DNA from: Paracoccaceae bacterium Fryx2
Lineage (GTDB): Bacteria > Pseudomonadota > Alphaproteobacteria > Rhodobacterales > Rhodobacteraceae
Assembly: GCA_032334235.1 (NCBI GenBank)
Contig: JAVSGI010000003.1
Location: 744,001 to 808,000 of the forward strand
Length of the DNA stretch: 64,000 nucleotides
Reading direction: 5' to 3'
Under the pieces are notes generated by a model, which searched no databases, was not told the DNA's origin, and was given only the letters and a program-made list of their open reading frames with translations. The position numbers and the translations under genes were made by a program. Shown in pieces: positions 29,994 through 39,523 of this stretch. The stretch's first letter is position 1, and the number at the start of each line of letters is the position of its first letter.

Positions 29994-31020
29994 CCTTGCG
30001 AAAATCCCCGTCACCGTGATCACCGGCTTTCTGGGCTCGGGCAAGACCACGCTGATCCGGCACCTGATGGCCAATCCGCAGGGCAAGCGGCTGGCCGTGC
30101 TGGTCAACGAATTCGGCACGCTGGGGGTAGATGGCGAGATCCTGAAATCCTGCGCCGATGCCAACTGTCCGGTGGAAAACATCGTCGAACTGGCGAACGG
30201 CTGCATCTGCTGCACGGTGGCCGACGATTTCATCCCGACGATCGAGGCGCTGATGGCGCTGCCGGTGCGCCCCGACCATATCCTGATCGAGACCTCGGGG
30301 CTTGCGCTGCCCAAACCGCTGCTCAAGGCGTTCGACTGGCCCGCGATCCGCTCCAGGATCACGGTCGACGGCGTGATCACGCTGGCGGATGCCGAGGCTG
30401 TGGCGGCGGGGCGCTTCGCCCCCGATCTGGCGGCGGTCGAGGCGCAGCGCCTGGCCGACCCGTCGCTGGACCATGAAACACCGCTGTCCGAGGTGTTCGA
30501 GGATCAGATCGCCTGCGCCGACATCGTGCTCTTGTCCAAGGCCGATCTGGCGGGCGTGGCGGGGCTGGCCGCGGCGCGTGCACTGATTTCGGCGGAAAGC
30601 CCGCGCCGGGTGCCGATGATCGAGATGACCGACGGTGTCGTTGACCCGAAGGTGATCCTCGGCATCAACGCCGCCGCCGAGGACGACATCGCCGCCCGCC
30701 CCTCGCATCACGACGGCGACGACGATCACGAGCATGACGATTTCCTCAGCGTGGTGATCGACCTGGCCGAGGTGGCCGACCCCGACGCGCTGCAGGACGC
30801 GATCCGCCGTCTGGCGCGCGAGCAGGACATCCTGCGGGTCAAGGGCTATGTCGCGGTGCAGGGCAAGCCGATGCGGCTGCTGGTGCAGGCGGTGGGCGAG
30901 CGGGTGCGGGCGCAGTACGACCGGCCGTGGGGCGACACCCCGCGCCAGACCCGGCTGGTGGTGATCGCCGAGCATCACGACATCGACGAGTCCGCGATCC
31001 GGGCGGTTCTGGAGGGCTGA
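29986..31020 (+). CDS. cobW: CobW, cobalamin-pathway G3E GTPase
   Basis: A 344-residue GTPase with P-loop GFLGSGKTT at 13-21, metal motif GCICCTV near 70, VLLSKADL (nucleotide base) and an Asp/His-rich linker (HHDGDDDHEHDD) before the C-terminal domain. CobW proteins are thought to hand cobalt to the CobNST chelatase. It precedes cobN by 3 bases, which supports that role. Shorter GTPase paralogue at 26007. Confidence 0.92.
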   Translation: MTDLAKIPVTVITGFLGSGKTTLIRHLMANPQGKRLAVLVNEFGTLGVDGEILKSCADANCPVENIVELANGCICCTVADDFIPTIEALMALPVRPDHILIETSGLALPKPLLKAFDWPAIRSRITVDGVITLADAEAVAAGRFAPDLAAVEAQRLADPSLDHETPLSEVFEDQIACADIVLLSKADLAGVAGLAAARALISAESPRRVPMIEMTDGVVDPKVILGINAAAEDDIAARPSHHDGDDDHEHDDFLSVVIDLAEVADPDALQDAIRRLAREQDILRVKGYVAVQGKPMRLLVQAVGERVRAQYDRPWGDTPRQTRLVVIAEHHDIDESAIRAVLEG

Positions 31021-31023
31021 ACC

Positions 31024-34000
31024 ATGCACGTCGTCTTCCGCGAAAGCCATGGGCTGGAGGAGACCGGCACACCGTTCGACCTGGGGCAGACCCCGGCCGA
31101 TCTGGTGGTGCTGTCTTTTTCCGACAGTGACCTTGGCGCTTTCGCGGCGGGATGGCAGCGCGGGCGCGCGGGGCTGCCGACGCTGCGGCTGGCCAATCTG
31201 GTGGCCCTGAAGCACCCCCTGTCGGTCGATACCTATGTCGAGGCGACGCTGTCGGCGGCCAAGGGCATCCTGATCCGGCTGATCGGCGGCGAAAGCTACT
31301 GGCCCTACGGTCTGGCGCAGGTGCAGGACATGGCGCGGCGGCGGGGCATCGCGCTGGCGGTGCTGCCCGCCGACGGTCGAGAGGATGCGCGGCTGGACGA
31401 GCTTTCCACCCTGCCGGTATCGACCCTGCGCCGGTTGCAGGCGCTGTGCGATGCCGGGGGCGCGGTGGCGGCACAGGCGGCGCTGGCACAACTGGCGCTG
31501 GCGGCGGGGCTTTATGCCGGGCCGGTCATGGGCGACAAGACGGTGCCCGACTGCGGCTGGTATGATGCTGCGCCCGGCGATGGCCCGACCGTGGCGGTGG
31601 TGTTCTACCGCAGCTACCTGACGGCCGCCGATACCGGGCCGGTGGACGCGCTGCTCGGGGCGCTGCGGGAGCGGGGCTTCCGCGCGGTGGGGCTGTTTGC
31701 GCCGTCGCTGAAGGCGCCGGGCGCGGGCGACTTCCTGCGCGGTGCGCTGGCAGGGCTTGCGCCCGTCGCCATCGTCAACGCCACGGCGTTTTCGGCGAAG
31801 GGCGCGGATGGGGCGACGCCACTGGATGCCCCCGGCTGCCCGGTGTTCCAGGTGGCACTTTCCACCGCGCGCCGGCGCGACTGGGCCGGGTCTGACCGTG
31901 GCCTGTCGCCTGCCGACCTTGCGATGCATGTGGTGCTGCCAGAGGTAGACGGGCGGATCTTCGCGGGCGTCGCCAGCTTCAAGTCGCCCGGCGCGCGCGA
32001 CCCCGACCTGCAATTTTCCCGTTTCGCGCACCGCGCCGATGCGGGGCGGATCGCGGCGGTGGCCGACCGGGTGGCGGGCTGGCACCGGCTGGCGGCCGCG
32101 CCTGCGGGTCAGCGGCGGCTGGCGCTGGTGCTTTCCACCTATCCCGGCAAGGCGCACCAGCTGGCCCATGCGGTCGGGCTGGATGCGCTGGAATCGACCG
32201 AGGCGATCCTGCGCGATCTGGCGGCGGAAGGGTATAACGTGGCAGCGGGCGAAGGGCTGGGCGCGGCGCTGCTGCACCACACCCTGCACTGGCCGCTGGC
32301 GGACTACCGTTCGGCGCTGGAAAACCTGCCGCAGCCCCTGCGCGACACGCTGCACGCGGCATGGGGTGCGCCCGAGGACGACCCCGATTGCCGGGATGGC
32401 CTGTTCCGCTTCAGGGCGCTGCGACGGGGGGCGGCGATCGTGGCACTTCAACCCGAACGCGGCGAGGTGGCAAGCCGGGACGCCGAATACCACGACCTGT
32501 CGCGCACCCCGCGCCATGCCTATGTGGCCTTTCACCTCTGGCTGCGGGCGCAGGGCGTTCATGCGCTGGTGCATGTCGGCGCGCATGGCACGCTGGAATG
32601 GCTGCCGGGCAAGTCGGTCGCGCTGTCGGCCGACTGCTGGCCAGAGGCGCTGCTGGGGCCGCTGCCGGTGATCTACCCCTTCATCGTCAACGACCCCGGC
32701 GAGGCGGCGCAGGCCAAGCGGCGGATCGGGGCGGTGACGCTGGGCCACCTGCCGCCGCCGCTGCTCGATTCGGCCACGCCCGAGGGGCTGCACCGGCTGG
32801 AACGGCTGCTCGACGAATATTCCACCGCCGACGGGCTGGACCCGCAGCGCCGCGACCGGCTGATCGCCAGCATCCGCGCCGAGGCGCAGGGCGCGGGCGT
32901 CGAGGATGATCTCGGCCTGCCCGCCGACGCCAGCCCCGCCGAGGCGATCACCCGGATCGACCGCTTCGTGTGCGACATCAAGGAAAGCCAGTTCGGCGAC
33001 GGGCTGCACGTCTATGGCGCGGGGATGGGCGAGACGGCGGGGCTGCTGGCGGCGCTGGCCGGGCGGCGGGTGGCGGCAGGGCCTGCGGGTTCGCCCTACC
33101 GGGGGCGGACGGACGTGCTGCCGACCGGGCGGAACCTCTATTCGGTCGATCCGCGCGCGGTGCCGTCGCGGGCGGCCCACGCGCAGGGCGTCAAGCTGGC
33201 CGAGGAACTGCTGCGGCGGCATCTGCAGGATCAGGGCGACTGGCCGCGCGGGCTGGTGATCGACCTCTGGGGCTCGGCCACCATGCGGACGGCGGGCGAG
33301 GAGTTTGCGATGGCGCTGCATCTCGCGGGCCTGGCACCACGCTGGGATGACGGGTCCGACCGGGTGTCGGGGTTCGAGATCGTGCCGCTGCCCCTGCTGC
33401 GCCGCCCCCGGATCGACGTGACACTGCGGGTTTCCGGCCTGTTCCGCGACGTGTTTCCGGGGCTGGCGCAGATCTTCGAGGCCGGGGCGGCGGCGCTGTC
33501 CCGGCGCGAGGAGGCCCCCGACGACAACCCCTATCTGGTCCAGGAGTCGCGGGTGTTCGGGCCGCAGCCGGGGCTTTACGGCATGGGCATGGCCGAGGCG
33601 CTGGAAGACTATTCCGACGCGGGCCGCGCGGCGGCTGGCGAGGCGTGGCTGAAGGGCTCGGAATGGACGATCGACGCGGAAGGCGGGGCGCGGCAGGACC
33701 GGGCTGCGCTGGAGGCGCGGGTGCTGGCGGCCGACGGCTTTGCCCATGTGCAGGACCTGACAGAGACCGACCTGCTGCTCGCCTCGGACTATGCGGCGCA
33801 CGAGGGTGGCTTCGCGGCGGCGGTGGCGGCACTCGGCGGGGCGGCCCCGGCCCTGTATCATATCGACGCAACCCGCCCCGGCGCGCCCCGTGCCCGCAGC
33901 CTGGCCGAGGAGATCGCCCGCGTGGTGCGCGCCCGCGCCGCCAACCCGGACTGGGCCAACGGCATGATGGCGCACGGTTTTCGCGGCGCGGCCGAGGTGG

Positions 34001-34236
34001 CGGCTACGCTGGATCACCTCGCCGCCTTCGCCCATCTGACGCGTGCGGTTCCCGCGCACCTGTTTGATCTGTATCATGACGCGACCATGGGCCGGGATGA
34101 TCTTGTCGCGTTCATGGAACGGGCGAACCCCGACGCGCTGGCCGCCATGCGCGCGCGGTTCGTCGCCCTGCGCGATGCTGGCCTGTGGGTCACGCGGCGC
34201 AATTCGATTGCGGCGGCAATGGAGGTTGGCGGATGA
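31024..34236 (+). CDS. cobN: Cobaltochelatase subunit CobN
   Basis: A 1070-residue large chelatase subunit. Family motifs include HVGAHGTLEWLPGKSVALS near 520 and the tract YGAGMGETAG. It binds hydrogenobyrinic acid a,c-diamide and inserts cobalt with the AAA+ partners CobS and CobT, which are not in this window. Shorter than the roughly 1275-residue Pseudomonas denitrificans protein, mainly by internal and terminal trimming. Overlaps cobG by 4 bases (ATGA). Confidence 0.95.
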   Translation: MHVVFRESHGLEETGTPFDLGQTPADLVVLSFSDSDLGAFAAGWQRGRAGLPTLRLANLVALKHPLSVDTYVEATLSAAKGILIRLIGGESYWPYGLAQVQDMARRRGIALAVLPADGREDARLDELSTLPVSTLRRLQALCDAGGAVAAQAALAQLALAAGLYAGPVMGDKTVPDCGWYDAAPGDGPTVAVVFYRSYLTAADTGPVDALLGALRERGFRAVGLFAPSLKAPGAGDFLRGALAGLAPVAIVNATAFSAKGADGATPLDAPGCPVFQVALSTARRRDWAGSDRGLSPADLAMHVVLPEVDGRIFAGVASFKSPGARDPDLQFSRFAHRADAGRIAAVADRVAGWHRLAAAPAGQRRLALVLSTYPGKAHQLAHAVGLDALESTEAILRDLAAEGYNVAAGEGLGAALLHHTLHWPLADYRSALENLPQPLRDTLHAAWGAPEDDPDCRDGLFRFRALRRGAAIVALQPERGEVASRDAEYHDLSRTPRHAYVAFHLWLRAQGVHALVHVGAHGTLEWLPGKSVALSADCWPEALLGPLPVIYPFIVNDPGEAAQAKRRIGAVTLGHLPPPLLDSATPEGLHRLERLLDEYSTADGLDPQRRDRLIASIRAEAQGAGVEDDLGLPADASPAEAITRIDRFVCDIKESQFGDGLHVYGAGMGETAGLLAALAGRRVAAGPAGSPYRGRTDVLPTGRNLYSVDPRAVPSRAAHAQGVKLAEELLRRHLQDQGDWPRGLVIDLWGSATMRTAGEEFAMALHLAGLAPRWDDGSDRVSGFEIVPLPLLRRPRIDVTLRVSGLFRDVFPGLAQIFEAGAAALSRREEAPDDNPYLVQESRVFGPQPGLYGMGMAEALEDYSDAGRAAAGEAWLKGSEWTIDAEGGARQDRAALEARVLAADGFAHVQDLTETDLLLASDYAAHEGGFAAAVAALGGAAPALYHIDATRPGAPRARSLAEEIARVVRARAANPDWANGMMAHGFRGAAEVAATLDHLAAFAHLTRAVPAHLFDLYHDATMGRDDLVAFMERANPDALAAMRARFVALRDAGLWVTRRNSIAAAMEVGG

Positions 34237-35480
34237 CGTCGACACAGTTCAGGGTGCCCGGAGTCCGGGCGCCGTCGCAGGGCGTGAATGGCCCGGCTCC
34301 TGGTCCGGTTGGCGGTCCGGTGATCCAGGGCTGGTGCCCCGGGGCGCTGCGCCCGATGCTGTCGGGCGACGGCTATGTGGTGCGGGTGCGACCGCAGGGC
34401 GGGCGACTGACGCAAGAACAGGCCGCGGGGATTGCCGCGCTGGCGCTGGCGCATGGCAACGGGCTGATCGACCTGTCCGCCCGGGCCAACGTTCAGCTTC
34501 GAGGCGTGACCGAAACCAGCCACGCGCCGCTGATTGACGGCTTGCGCTCGCTGGGCCTGATCGACGACTGCGCAGAGGCCGAGGCGCGGCGCAACATTGT
34601 CGTGACGCCGTTCTGGTCGGCCTGCGAGGTGACGCCGGTGCTGGCGGCGGCGCTTGCGGCGGCGTTGACCGCGAAGGATGCGCCCGCCCTGCCCGGCAAG
34701 TTCGGCTTTGCAGTCGATACCGGGCCGATCCCGGTGCTGCGGGCGGTGTCGGCCGACATCCGGCTGGAACGCGGGCCGTCGGGGCTGATCTGCCGGGCAG
34801 ATGGCGCGGGTTACGGGGCGGCGGTCACGGCAGAGACGGCGGTGACCACGGCGCTGGCGCTGGCCCGCTGGTTCGCCGCGAATGGCGGGATACGCGAGGG
34901 CCGGGGCCGGATGGCGGCGCATCTGGCACGCGGCGCGGTGCTGCCCGAGGCGTTCGCCAGATCCGAGGCGACGGTGGTCGAGACCTATCAGCCGGTGCCG
35001 GGGCGCCTGACCCGGGGCACGCTGGTCGGGTTCGAGTTCGGCCAGATGCGGGCAGAGACGCTGGCTGCACTTGCGGCGCTTGCCCCCCTGCGCGTCACGC
35101 CATGGCGGATGCTGTTCGTCGAGGGTGCCGAGGTGCCCGCCATGCCGGGGATCATCCGCGAAAGCCGCGACCCGATGCTGCATGTGCTGGCCTGCACCGG
35201 CGCACCGGGCTGCGTGCAGGCGTTGCAGCCGACCCGGGCGCTGGCCCGCGCGCTGGCGCCGCATGTGCCGCTGGGCGACCTGCTGCATGTCGCGGGCTGC
35301 GCCAAGGGCTGCGCCCACCCCGAACCCTGCGCCGTCACGCTGGTGGCGCGGGCGCGCGGCTTTGCCGTGATCCGCAACGGTGCGGCGGCGGAAGCGCCCG
35401 ATGCGCCGGTCTTCCCGGCTGCCACGCTGACCTGCCACCCCGAAACCCTGTTCGACCCCACCCCGACCGACCTGAGCTGA
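34233..35480 (+). CDS. cobG: Precorrin-3B synthase CobG
   Basis: A 415-residue member of the nitrite/sulfite reductase fold. The 4Fe-4S ligands are CTGAPGC (CX5C) and CAKGC (CX3C) in the C-terminal third. It is the oxygen-dependent monooxygenase that makes precorrin-3B, and so marks the aerobic B12 route. Start ATG 34233 overlaps the cobN stop. Unlike the rest of the operon, a 51-base spacer with a short tandem repeat follows. Confidence 0.95.
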   Translation: MTSTQFRVPGVRAPSQGVNGPAPGPVGGPVIQGWCPGALRPMLSGDGYVVRVRPQGGRLTQEQAAGIAALALAHGNGLIDLSARANVQLRGVTETSHAPLIDGLRSLGLIDDCAEAEARRNIVVTPFWSACEVTPVLAAALAAALTAKDAPALPGKFGFAVDTGPIPVLRAVSADIRLERGPSGLICRADGAGYGAAVTAETAVTTALALARWFAANGGIREGRGRMAAHLARGAVLPEAFARSEATVVETYQPVPGRLTRGTLVGFEFGQMRAETLAALAALAPLRVTPWRMLFVEGAEVPAMPGIIRESRDPMLHVLACTGAPGCVQALQPTRALARALAPHVPLGDLLHVAGCAKGCAHPEPCAVTLVARARGFAVIRNGAAAEAPDAPVFPAATLTCHPETLFDPTPTDLS

Positions 35481-35490
35481 CCGACCTGAC

Positions 35491-35520
35491 CTGACCCCGC
35501 CACCTGACCCCGCCACCTGA
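35491..35520 (+). repeat. Short tandem repeat in the cobG-cobH spacer
   Basis: Two exact copies of the 13-base unit CTGACCCCGCCAC (35491-35503, 35504-35516) followed by CTGA. Earlier GACCTGA repeats look related. Probably slippage expansion in an otherwise overlapping operon. Confidence 0.6.
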
Positions 35521-35531
35521 ATCGAGACCCG

Positions 35532-36161
35532 ATGCCCCACTTCTACGAAACCGATGGCGCAGCCATTTACCTGCGCTCTTTCGCGATGATCCGCGCCGAG
35601 GCCGACCTTGCCCGCTTCACCCCCGAGGAGGAGGTGGTGGTGGTGCGGATGATCCATGCCGCAGGCATGGTGGGGCTGGAGGCGCATGTGCGCTTCACGG
35701 ACGGTATGGCCGTGGCCGCGCGGGCGGCGCTGGAGGCGGGCGCGCCGATCCTGTGCGACGTGCGGATGGTGTCGGAAGGCATCACCCGGTCGCGGCTGCC
35801 CGCGGGCAACGAGGTCATCTGCACGCTGCAGGATGCGCGGGTGCCCGACATGGCGCGGGAAATGGGCAACACGCGCTCGGCCGCGGCGCTGGAGCTGTGG
35901 CGGCCGCATCTGGCGGGCGCCGTGGTTGCGATCGGCAATGCGCCCACGGCGCTGTTCCACCTGCTGAACATGCTGGAAGACCCGGTCTGCCCGCGCCCGG
36001 CGGCGATCATCGGCTGCCCGGTCGGGTTTGTCGGTGCCGCGGAATCGAAAGAGGCGCTGATGCAGGATGCGCCGGTGCCTGCGATGGTCGTCTCGGGCCG
36101 ACTGGGCGGGTCGGCGATCACGGTGGCGGCGGTGAATGCCCTTGCCAGCCGGAAGGAATAG
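35532..36161 (+). CDS. cobH: Precorrin-8X methylmutase CobH
   Basis: A 209-residue protein with the CobH/CbiC fold; the tract RMIHAAGMVGLE holds the catalytic His that moves the C11 methyl to C12, giving hydrogenobyrinic acid. Other family tracts are GNAPTALFHLL and GCPVGFVGAAESKE. Followed by cobI after 3 bases. No obvious strong ribosome-binding site precedes it. Confidence 0.95.
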   Translation: MPHFYETDGAAIYLRSFAMIRAEADLARFTPEEEVVVVRMIHAAGMVGLEAHVRFTDGMAVAARAALEAGAPILCDVRMVSEGITRSRLPAGNEVICTLQDARVPDMAREMGNTRSAAALELWRPHLAGAVVAIGNAPTALFHLLNMLEDPVCPRPAAIIGCPVGFVGAAESKEALMQDAPVPAMVVSGRLGGSAITVAAVNALASRKE

Positions 36162-36164
36162 CGC

Positions 36165-36890
36165 ATGGCACGGGTGATCTGCGCGGGGCTGGGGCCGGGT
36201 GACCCGGATCTGATGTCGGTCCGGTCGGACCGGCTTATCCGGGGGGCGGCGCAGGTTGCGCATTTCCGCAAGGCCGGGCGGGCCGGGCAGGCACGGCGCA
36301 TCGTCGAGGGGATGCTGATGCCGGGGGTGGCCGAATACGCCATGGAATACCCGGTGACGACCGAACTGCCCTTCGCGAGCCCGGAATACAACGCCGCCCT
36401 GTCTGCGTTCTACGACCTCTGGGCCGACCGGCTGGTGGCCTTGCCCGGCGAGGTGGTGGTGCTGTGCGAGGGCGACCCGTTCTTCTACGGCAGCTTCATG
36501 CACCTTTACACCCGCCTGCAGGGCCGGGTGGAGATGGAGGTGGTGCCCGGCATCACCGGCATGGCGGGCTGCTGGCACGCCACCGGCCAGCCGATCACCT
36601 GGGGCGATGACGTGCTGTCGGTGCTGATGGGCACCCTGCCCGAGGATGATCTGGTAGCCCACATGCGCGGCGCCGATGCGCTGGTGGTGATGAAGACCGG
36701 CCGCAACCTGCCGCGCGTGCGCCGCGCGCTGGACCGGGCCGGGCGGCTGGGCGATGCCTGGCTGGTGGAGCGCGGCACCATGCCGGGGCAGCGCGTCGTC
36801 CGACTGGCCGAGGTTGACGGGGCAGACTGCCCCTATTTCGCCATCGTGCTGGTGCATGGTCACGGCCGTCGGCCCGAGGGGGCGGAATGA
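36165..36890 (+). CDS. cobI: Precorrin-2 C20-methyltransferase CobI
   Basis: A 241-residue tetrapyrrole methylase with SAM-binding tract GLGPGDPDLMSVR at the N-terminus and CEGDPFFYGSFMHLY and PGITGMAGCW in the core. It adds the C20 methyl to precorrin-2, forming precorrin-3A. Its end overlaps the cobJ start by 4 bases. Confidence 0.95.
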   Translation: MARVICAGLGPGDPDLMSVRSDRLIRGAAQVAHFRKAGRAGQARRIVEGMLMPGVAEYAMEYPVTTELPFASPEYNAALSAFYDLWADRLVALPGEVVVLCEGDPFFYGSFMHLYTRLQGRVEMEVVPGITGMAGCWHATGQPITWGDDVLSVLMGTLPEDDLVAHMRGADALVVMKTGRNLPRVRRALDRAGRLGDAWLVERGTMPGQRVVRLAEVDGADCPYFAIVLVHGHGRRPEGAE

Positions 36891-37621
36891 CCGGCTGGCT
36901 GGTGATCGCGGGCCTTGGCCCGGGGGCGGATGCGATGGTCACGCCCGAGGTTTCGGCGGCGCTGGCGCAAGCGACCGATATCGTGGGCTACATCCCCTAC
37001 GTCGCGCGCGTGGCACCCCGCCCCGGCCTGACGCTGCACCCCAGCGACAACCGGGTGGAGCTTGACCGGGCGCTGCACGCCCTGCAGATGGCGGCGGCGG
37101 GCGGGCGGGTGGTCGTGGTGTCCTCGGGCGATCCGGGGGTATTCGCCATGGCCTCGGCGGTGTTCGAGGCGCTGGAGAAGGCGCCGGAGTTTCATGGGCT
37201 GGAGATCCGCGTGCTGCCCGGCATCACCGCGATGCTGGCGGCGGCGGCGCGGGCCGGGGCGCCGCTGGGGCATGATTTCTGCGCCATCAACCTCAGCGAC
37301 AACCTCAAGCCCTTTGCCGTGCTGGAAAAGCGGCTGCGGCTGGCGGCGCGGGCCGATTTCGCCATGGCCTTCTACAACCCGCGCTCGGTATCGCGGCCGC
37401 ACCAGTTTACCCGGGTGCTGGCGATCCTGCGCGAGGAATGTGAACCGGGGCGGCTGATCACCTTTGCGCGGGCGGTTTCAACCTCCGAGGAGCGGTTGCA
37501 GACCGTGACGCTGGCCGAAGCCGTGCCGGAAATGGCCGACATGCGCACCGTCGTGCTGGTCGGCAATTCTGCGACGCGCCGCGTGGCGGGGCATGTCTAT
37601 ACCCCGAGGTCGGCGGAATGA
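36887..37621 (+). CDS. cobJ: Precorrin-3B C17-methyltransferase CobJ
   Basis: A 244-residue methylase; tracts GLGPGADAMVTPE, SSGDPGVFAMASAV, PGITAMLAAAARAGAPLGHDF and FYNPRSVSRPHQ are CobJ/CbiH hallmarks. It contracts the macrocycle while methylating C17 to give precorrin-4. Its 3' end overlaps the 3' end of cobK, which runs the other way, by 25 bases. Confidence 0.95.
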   Translation: MTGWLVIAGLGPGADAMVTPEVSAALAQATDIVGYIPYVARVAPRPGLTLHPSDNRVELDRALHALQMAAAGGRVVVVSSGDPGVFAMASAVFEALEKAPEFHGLEIRVLPGITAMLAAAARAGAPLGHDFCAINLSDNLKPFAVLEKRLRLAARADFAMAFYNPRSVSRPHQFTRVLAILREECEPGRLITFARAVSTSEERLQTVTLAEAVPEMADMRTVVLVGNSATRRVAGHVYTPRSAE

Positions 37622-38343
37622 CCGAGCCAATCCAGCACCTCTGCCACCGTGCCCGCCACCGCACGGGCGGGCAGCTTCGGTCGGTCGATCAGGATCACCG
37701 GCAGGTGCAGCGCGCGGGCGGCCTGCAGCTTGGCCTCGGCCCCGCTGCCGCCCGCGTTCTTGGCGACGATGTGGCTGATGGCATGGGCCTGCAACAGCGC
37801 GGTGTCGCCCGCCTCGGTGAAGGGGCCGCGCGCGATGATGGCCGTGGACTGCGGCAGGGCCAGGTCGCCGGGGGCATCGACCAGCCGCAAGAGGTAATGG
37901 TGCTGCGGCTTTGCGGCGAATGCGGCGAGGTTCTGCTTGCCGATCGCCAGAAACACCCGCGCCGGGGCATCCGGCAGGGCAGCCACGGCGGCGTCGATGT
38001 CGGGAACATGGGTCCAGCGGTCGCCGCGCTGCGCCTGCCATGGCGGGCGCTCGAAGGCCAGCAGCGGCGTGACGGTGGCCCCGCAGGCGGCGATGGCGTG
38101 GCGGCTCATCTGCGCGGCGAAGGGGTGGGTGGCGTCGATCACATGGCTGATGCCTTCGGCGCTGAGATACGCCACCAGCCCATCCACCCCGCCAAAGCCG
38201 CCGGTCCGGGTCGGCAGCGGCTGCGGCACCGGGCTTTCGGTGCGCCCGGCGTAGGAGAAGACCGCATCCGCACCTGCCCCGGCCAGCGCGCGGGCCAGAA
38301 GGCTCGCCTCTGTCGTGCCGCCCAGCAGAAGGATGCGTGTCAT
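37597..38343 (-). CDS. cobK: Precorrin-6A reductase CobK
   Basis: A 248-residue NADPH enzyme with N-terminal ILLLGGTTEASLLARAL, DATHPFAAQMSRHA and late tracts IVAKNAGGSGAEAKLQAA and PVILIDRP. It reduces precorrin-6A to dihydro-precorrin-6. It is the only leftward gene inside the rightward cob operon. Its ATG and the cobL ATG are interlocked in one CATG at 38341-38344, and its stop lies inside cobJ. Confidence 0.95.
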   Translation of the reverse strand: MTRILLLGGTTEASLLARALAGAGADAVFSYAGRTESPVPQPLPTRTGGFGGVDGLVAYLSAEGISHVIDATHPFAAQMSRHAIAACGATVTPLLAFERPPWQAQRGDRWTHVPDIDAAVAALPDAPARVFLAIGKQNLAAFAAKPQHHYLLRLVDAPGDLALPQSTAIIARGPFTEAGDTALLQAHAISHIVAKNAGGSGAEAKLQAARALHLPVILIDRPKLPARAVAGTVAEVLDWLGHSADLGV

Positions 38344-39523
38344 GGCTGACCCCTGGCTTGCCCTGATCGGCATCGGCGAGGATGGACTGGCGGGCCTGAC
38401 CGGCGCAAGCCTTGCCGCGCTGGCGGCGGCCGAAATCGTGTTCGGCGGGCCGCGGCATCTTGAACTGGCGGGCGCGGGCGACCGGGGGCGGCCCTGGCCG
38501 GTGCCGTTCTCGATCCAGCCGGTGCTGGCGTGCCGGGGGCAACGGGTGGCGGTGCTGGCCTCGGGCGACCCGTTCTGGTTCGGCGCGGGCGGGTCGCTGA
38601 TGGCCGACCTGCAGCCGGGGGAGTGGGTGTCCCACCCCGTGCCCTCGACCTTCTCGCTTGCCGCCAACCGTCTGGGCTGGCGGCTGGAGGAGGTGACCTG
38701 CCACGGCCTGCACGCTGCCCCCTTTGCACGACTGCTGCCGGTGCTGGCGCGGGATGCGCGCATCCTCTGCCTCGTGCGCGACGGTGCTGCGGCGGGCGCG
38801 CTGGCGCAATGGCTGACGGCGCAGGGCTTCGGCGCCTCGCGCCTCTGGCTGATGGAGTCGCTGGGCGGGCCGCACGAGCGTTTGCGCGAAACGACGGCGG
38901 CGGGGTTCGACGCGGGCGACCTTTGCGCCCCGGTAGCGGTGGCGGTGCAGGCGGCCGGGGCGCGGGGCCTGCCACGGTCCTGCGGCCTGCCCGACGACGC
39001 CTTCGCCCATGACGGCCAGATCACCAAGCGCGCGGTGCGGGCGCTGACCCTGTCGGCATTGGCCCCGCGCGCGGGCGAACGGCTGTGGGACATCGGCGCC
39101 GGATCAGGCTCGGTCTCGGTCGAATGGTGTCTGGCGGGCGGCCACGCCACGGCAATCGAGGCGCGGGGCGACCGGGTGGCCAACATCCGCAGCAACATTG
39201 CCGCCTTCGGGCTTGGGCACCGCATGGTGGTGGTCGAAGGCGCTGCCCCGGGCGCGCTGGCGGGTCTGCCGGCCCCGGATGCCGTATTCATAGGCGGCGG
39301 CGGCGATGATGCGCTGCTGACCGCGCTCTGGGCCTGCCTGCCGACGGGCGTGCGGCTGGTGGCAAATGGCGTTACGCTGGAAACCGAGGCGCTTCTGGCG
39401 CGTTGGCATGGCTCCAGGGGTGGTCACCTGCTGCGCATCGATCTGGCGCAGGCGGCCCCGCTGGGGCGGATGCGCGGCTGGACGGCAGCGCGCCCCGTGG
39501 TGCAATGGAGCGTCGAGACATGA
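38342..39523 (+). CDS. cobL: Precorrin-6Y C5,15-methyltransferase (decarboxylating) CobL
   Basis: A 393-residue fusion of CbiE- and CbiT-like domains. CbiE part: [11 protein letters not shown] at the start, then [15 protein letters not shown]. CbiT part from about 205: [13 protein letters not shown], the SAM-binding loop of a class I methyltransferase. It methylates C5 and C15 and decarboxylates the C12 acetate to give precorrin-8X. Overlaps cobE by 4 bases. Confidence 0.95.
   Translation: MADPWLALIGIGEDGLAGLTGASLAALAAAEIVFGGPRHLELAGAGDRGRPWPVPFSIQPVLACRGQRVAVLASGDPFWFGAGGSLMADLQPGEWVSHPVPSTFSLAANRLGWRLEEVTCHGLHAAPFARLLPVLARDARILCLVRDGAAAGALAQWLTAQGFGASRLWLMESLGGPHERLRETTAAGFDAGDLCAPVAVAVQAAGARGLPRSCGLPDDAFAHDGQITKRAVRALTLSALAPRAGERLWDIGAGSGSVSVEWCLAGGHATAIEARGDRVANIRSNIAAFGLGHRMVVVEGAAPGALAGLPAPDAVFIGGGGDDALLTALWACLPTGVRLVANGVTLETEALLARWHGSRGGHLLRIDLAQAAPLGRMRGWTAARPVVQWSVET

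Noticed and set aside
28588-34245. A 1885-residue open frame on the minus strand spanning cobO and the antisense of cobN
   Set aside because: Only the first part in genomic order (28588-29262) is CobO. The rest mirrors cobN codon positions in GC-rich DNA, is rich in Arg, Gln, His and Gly, and crosses riboswitch 1.
34074-36863. A 929-residue minus-strand frame opposite cobG, cobH and cobI
   Set aside because: Antisense shadow of overlapping cob genes; no recognisable motif.
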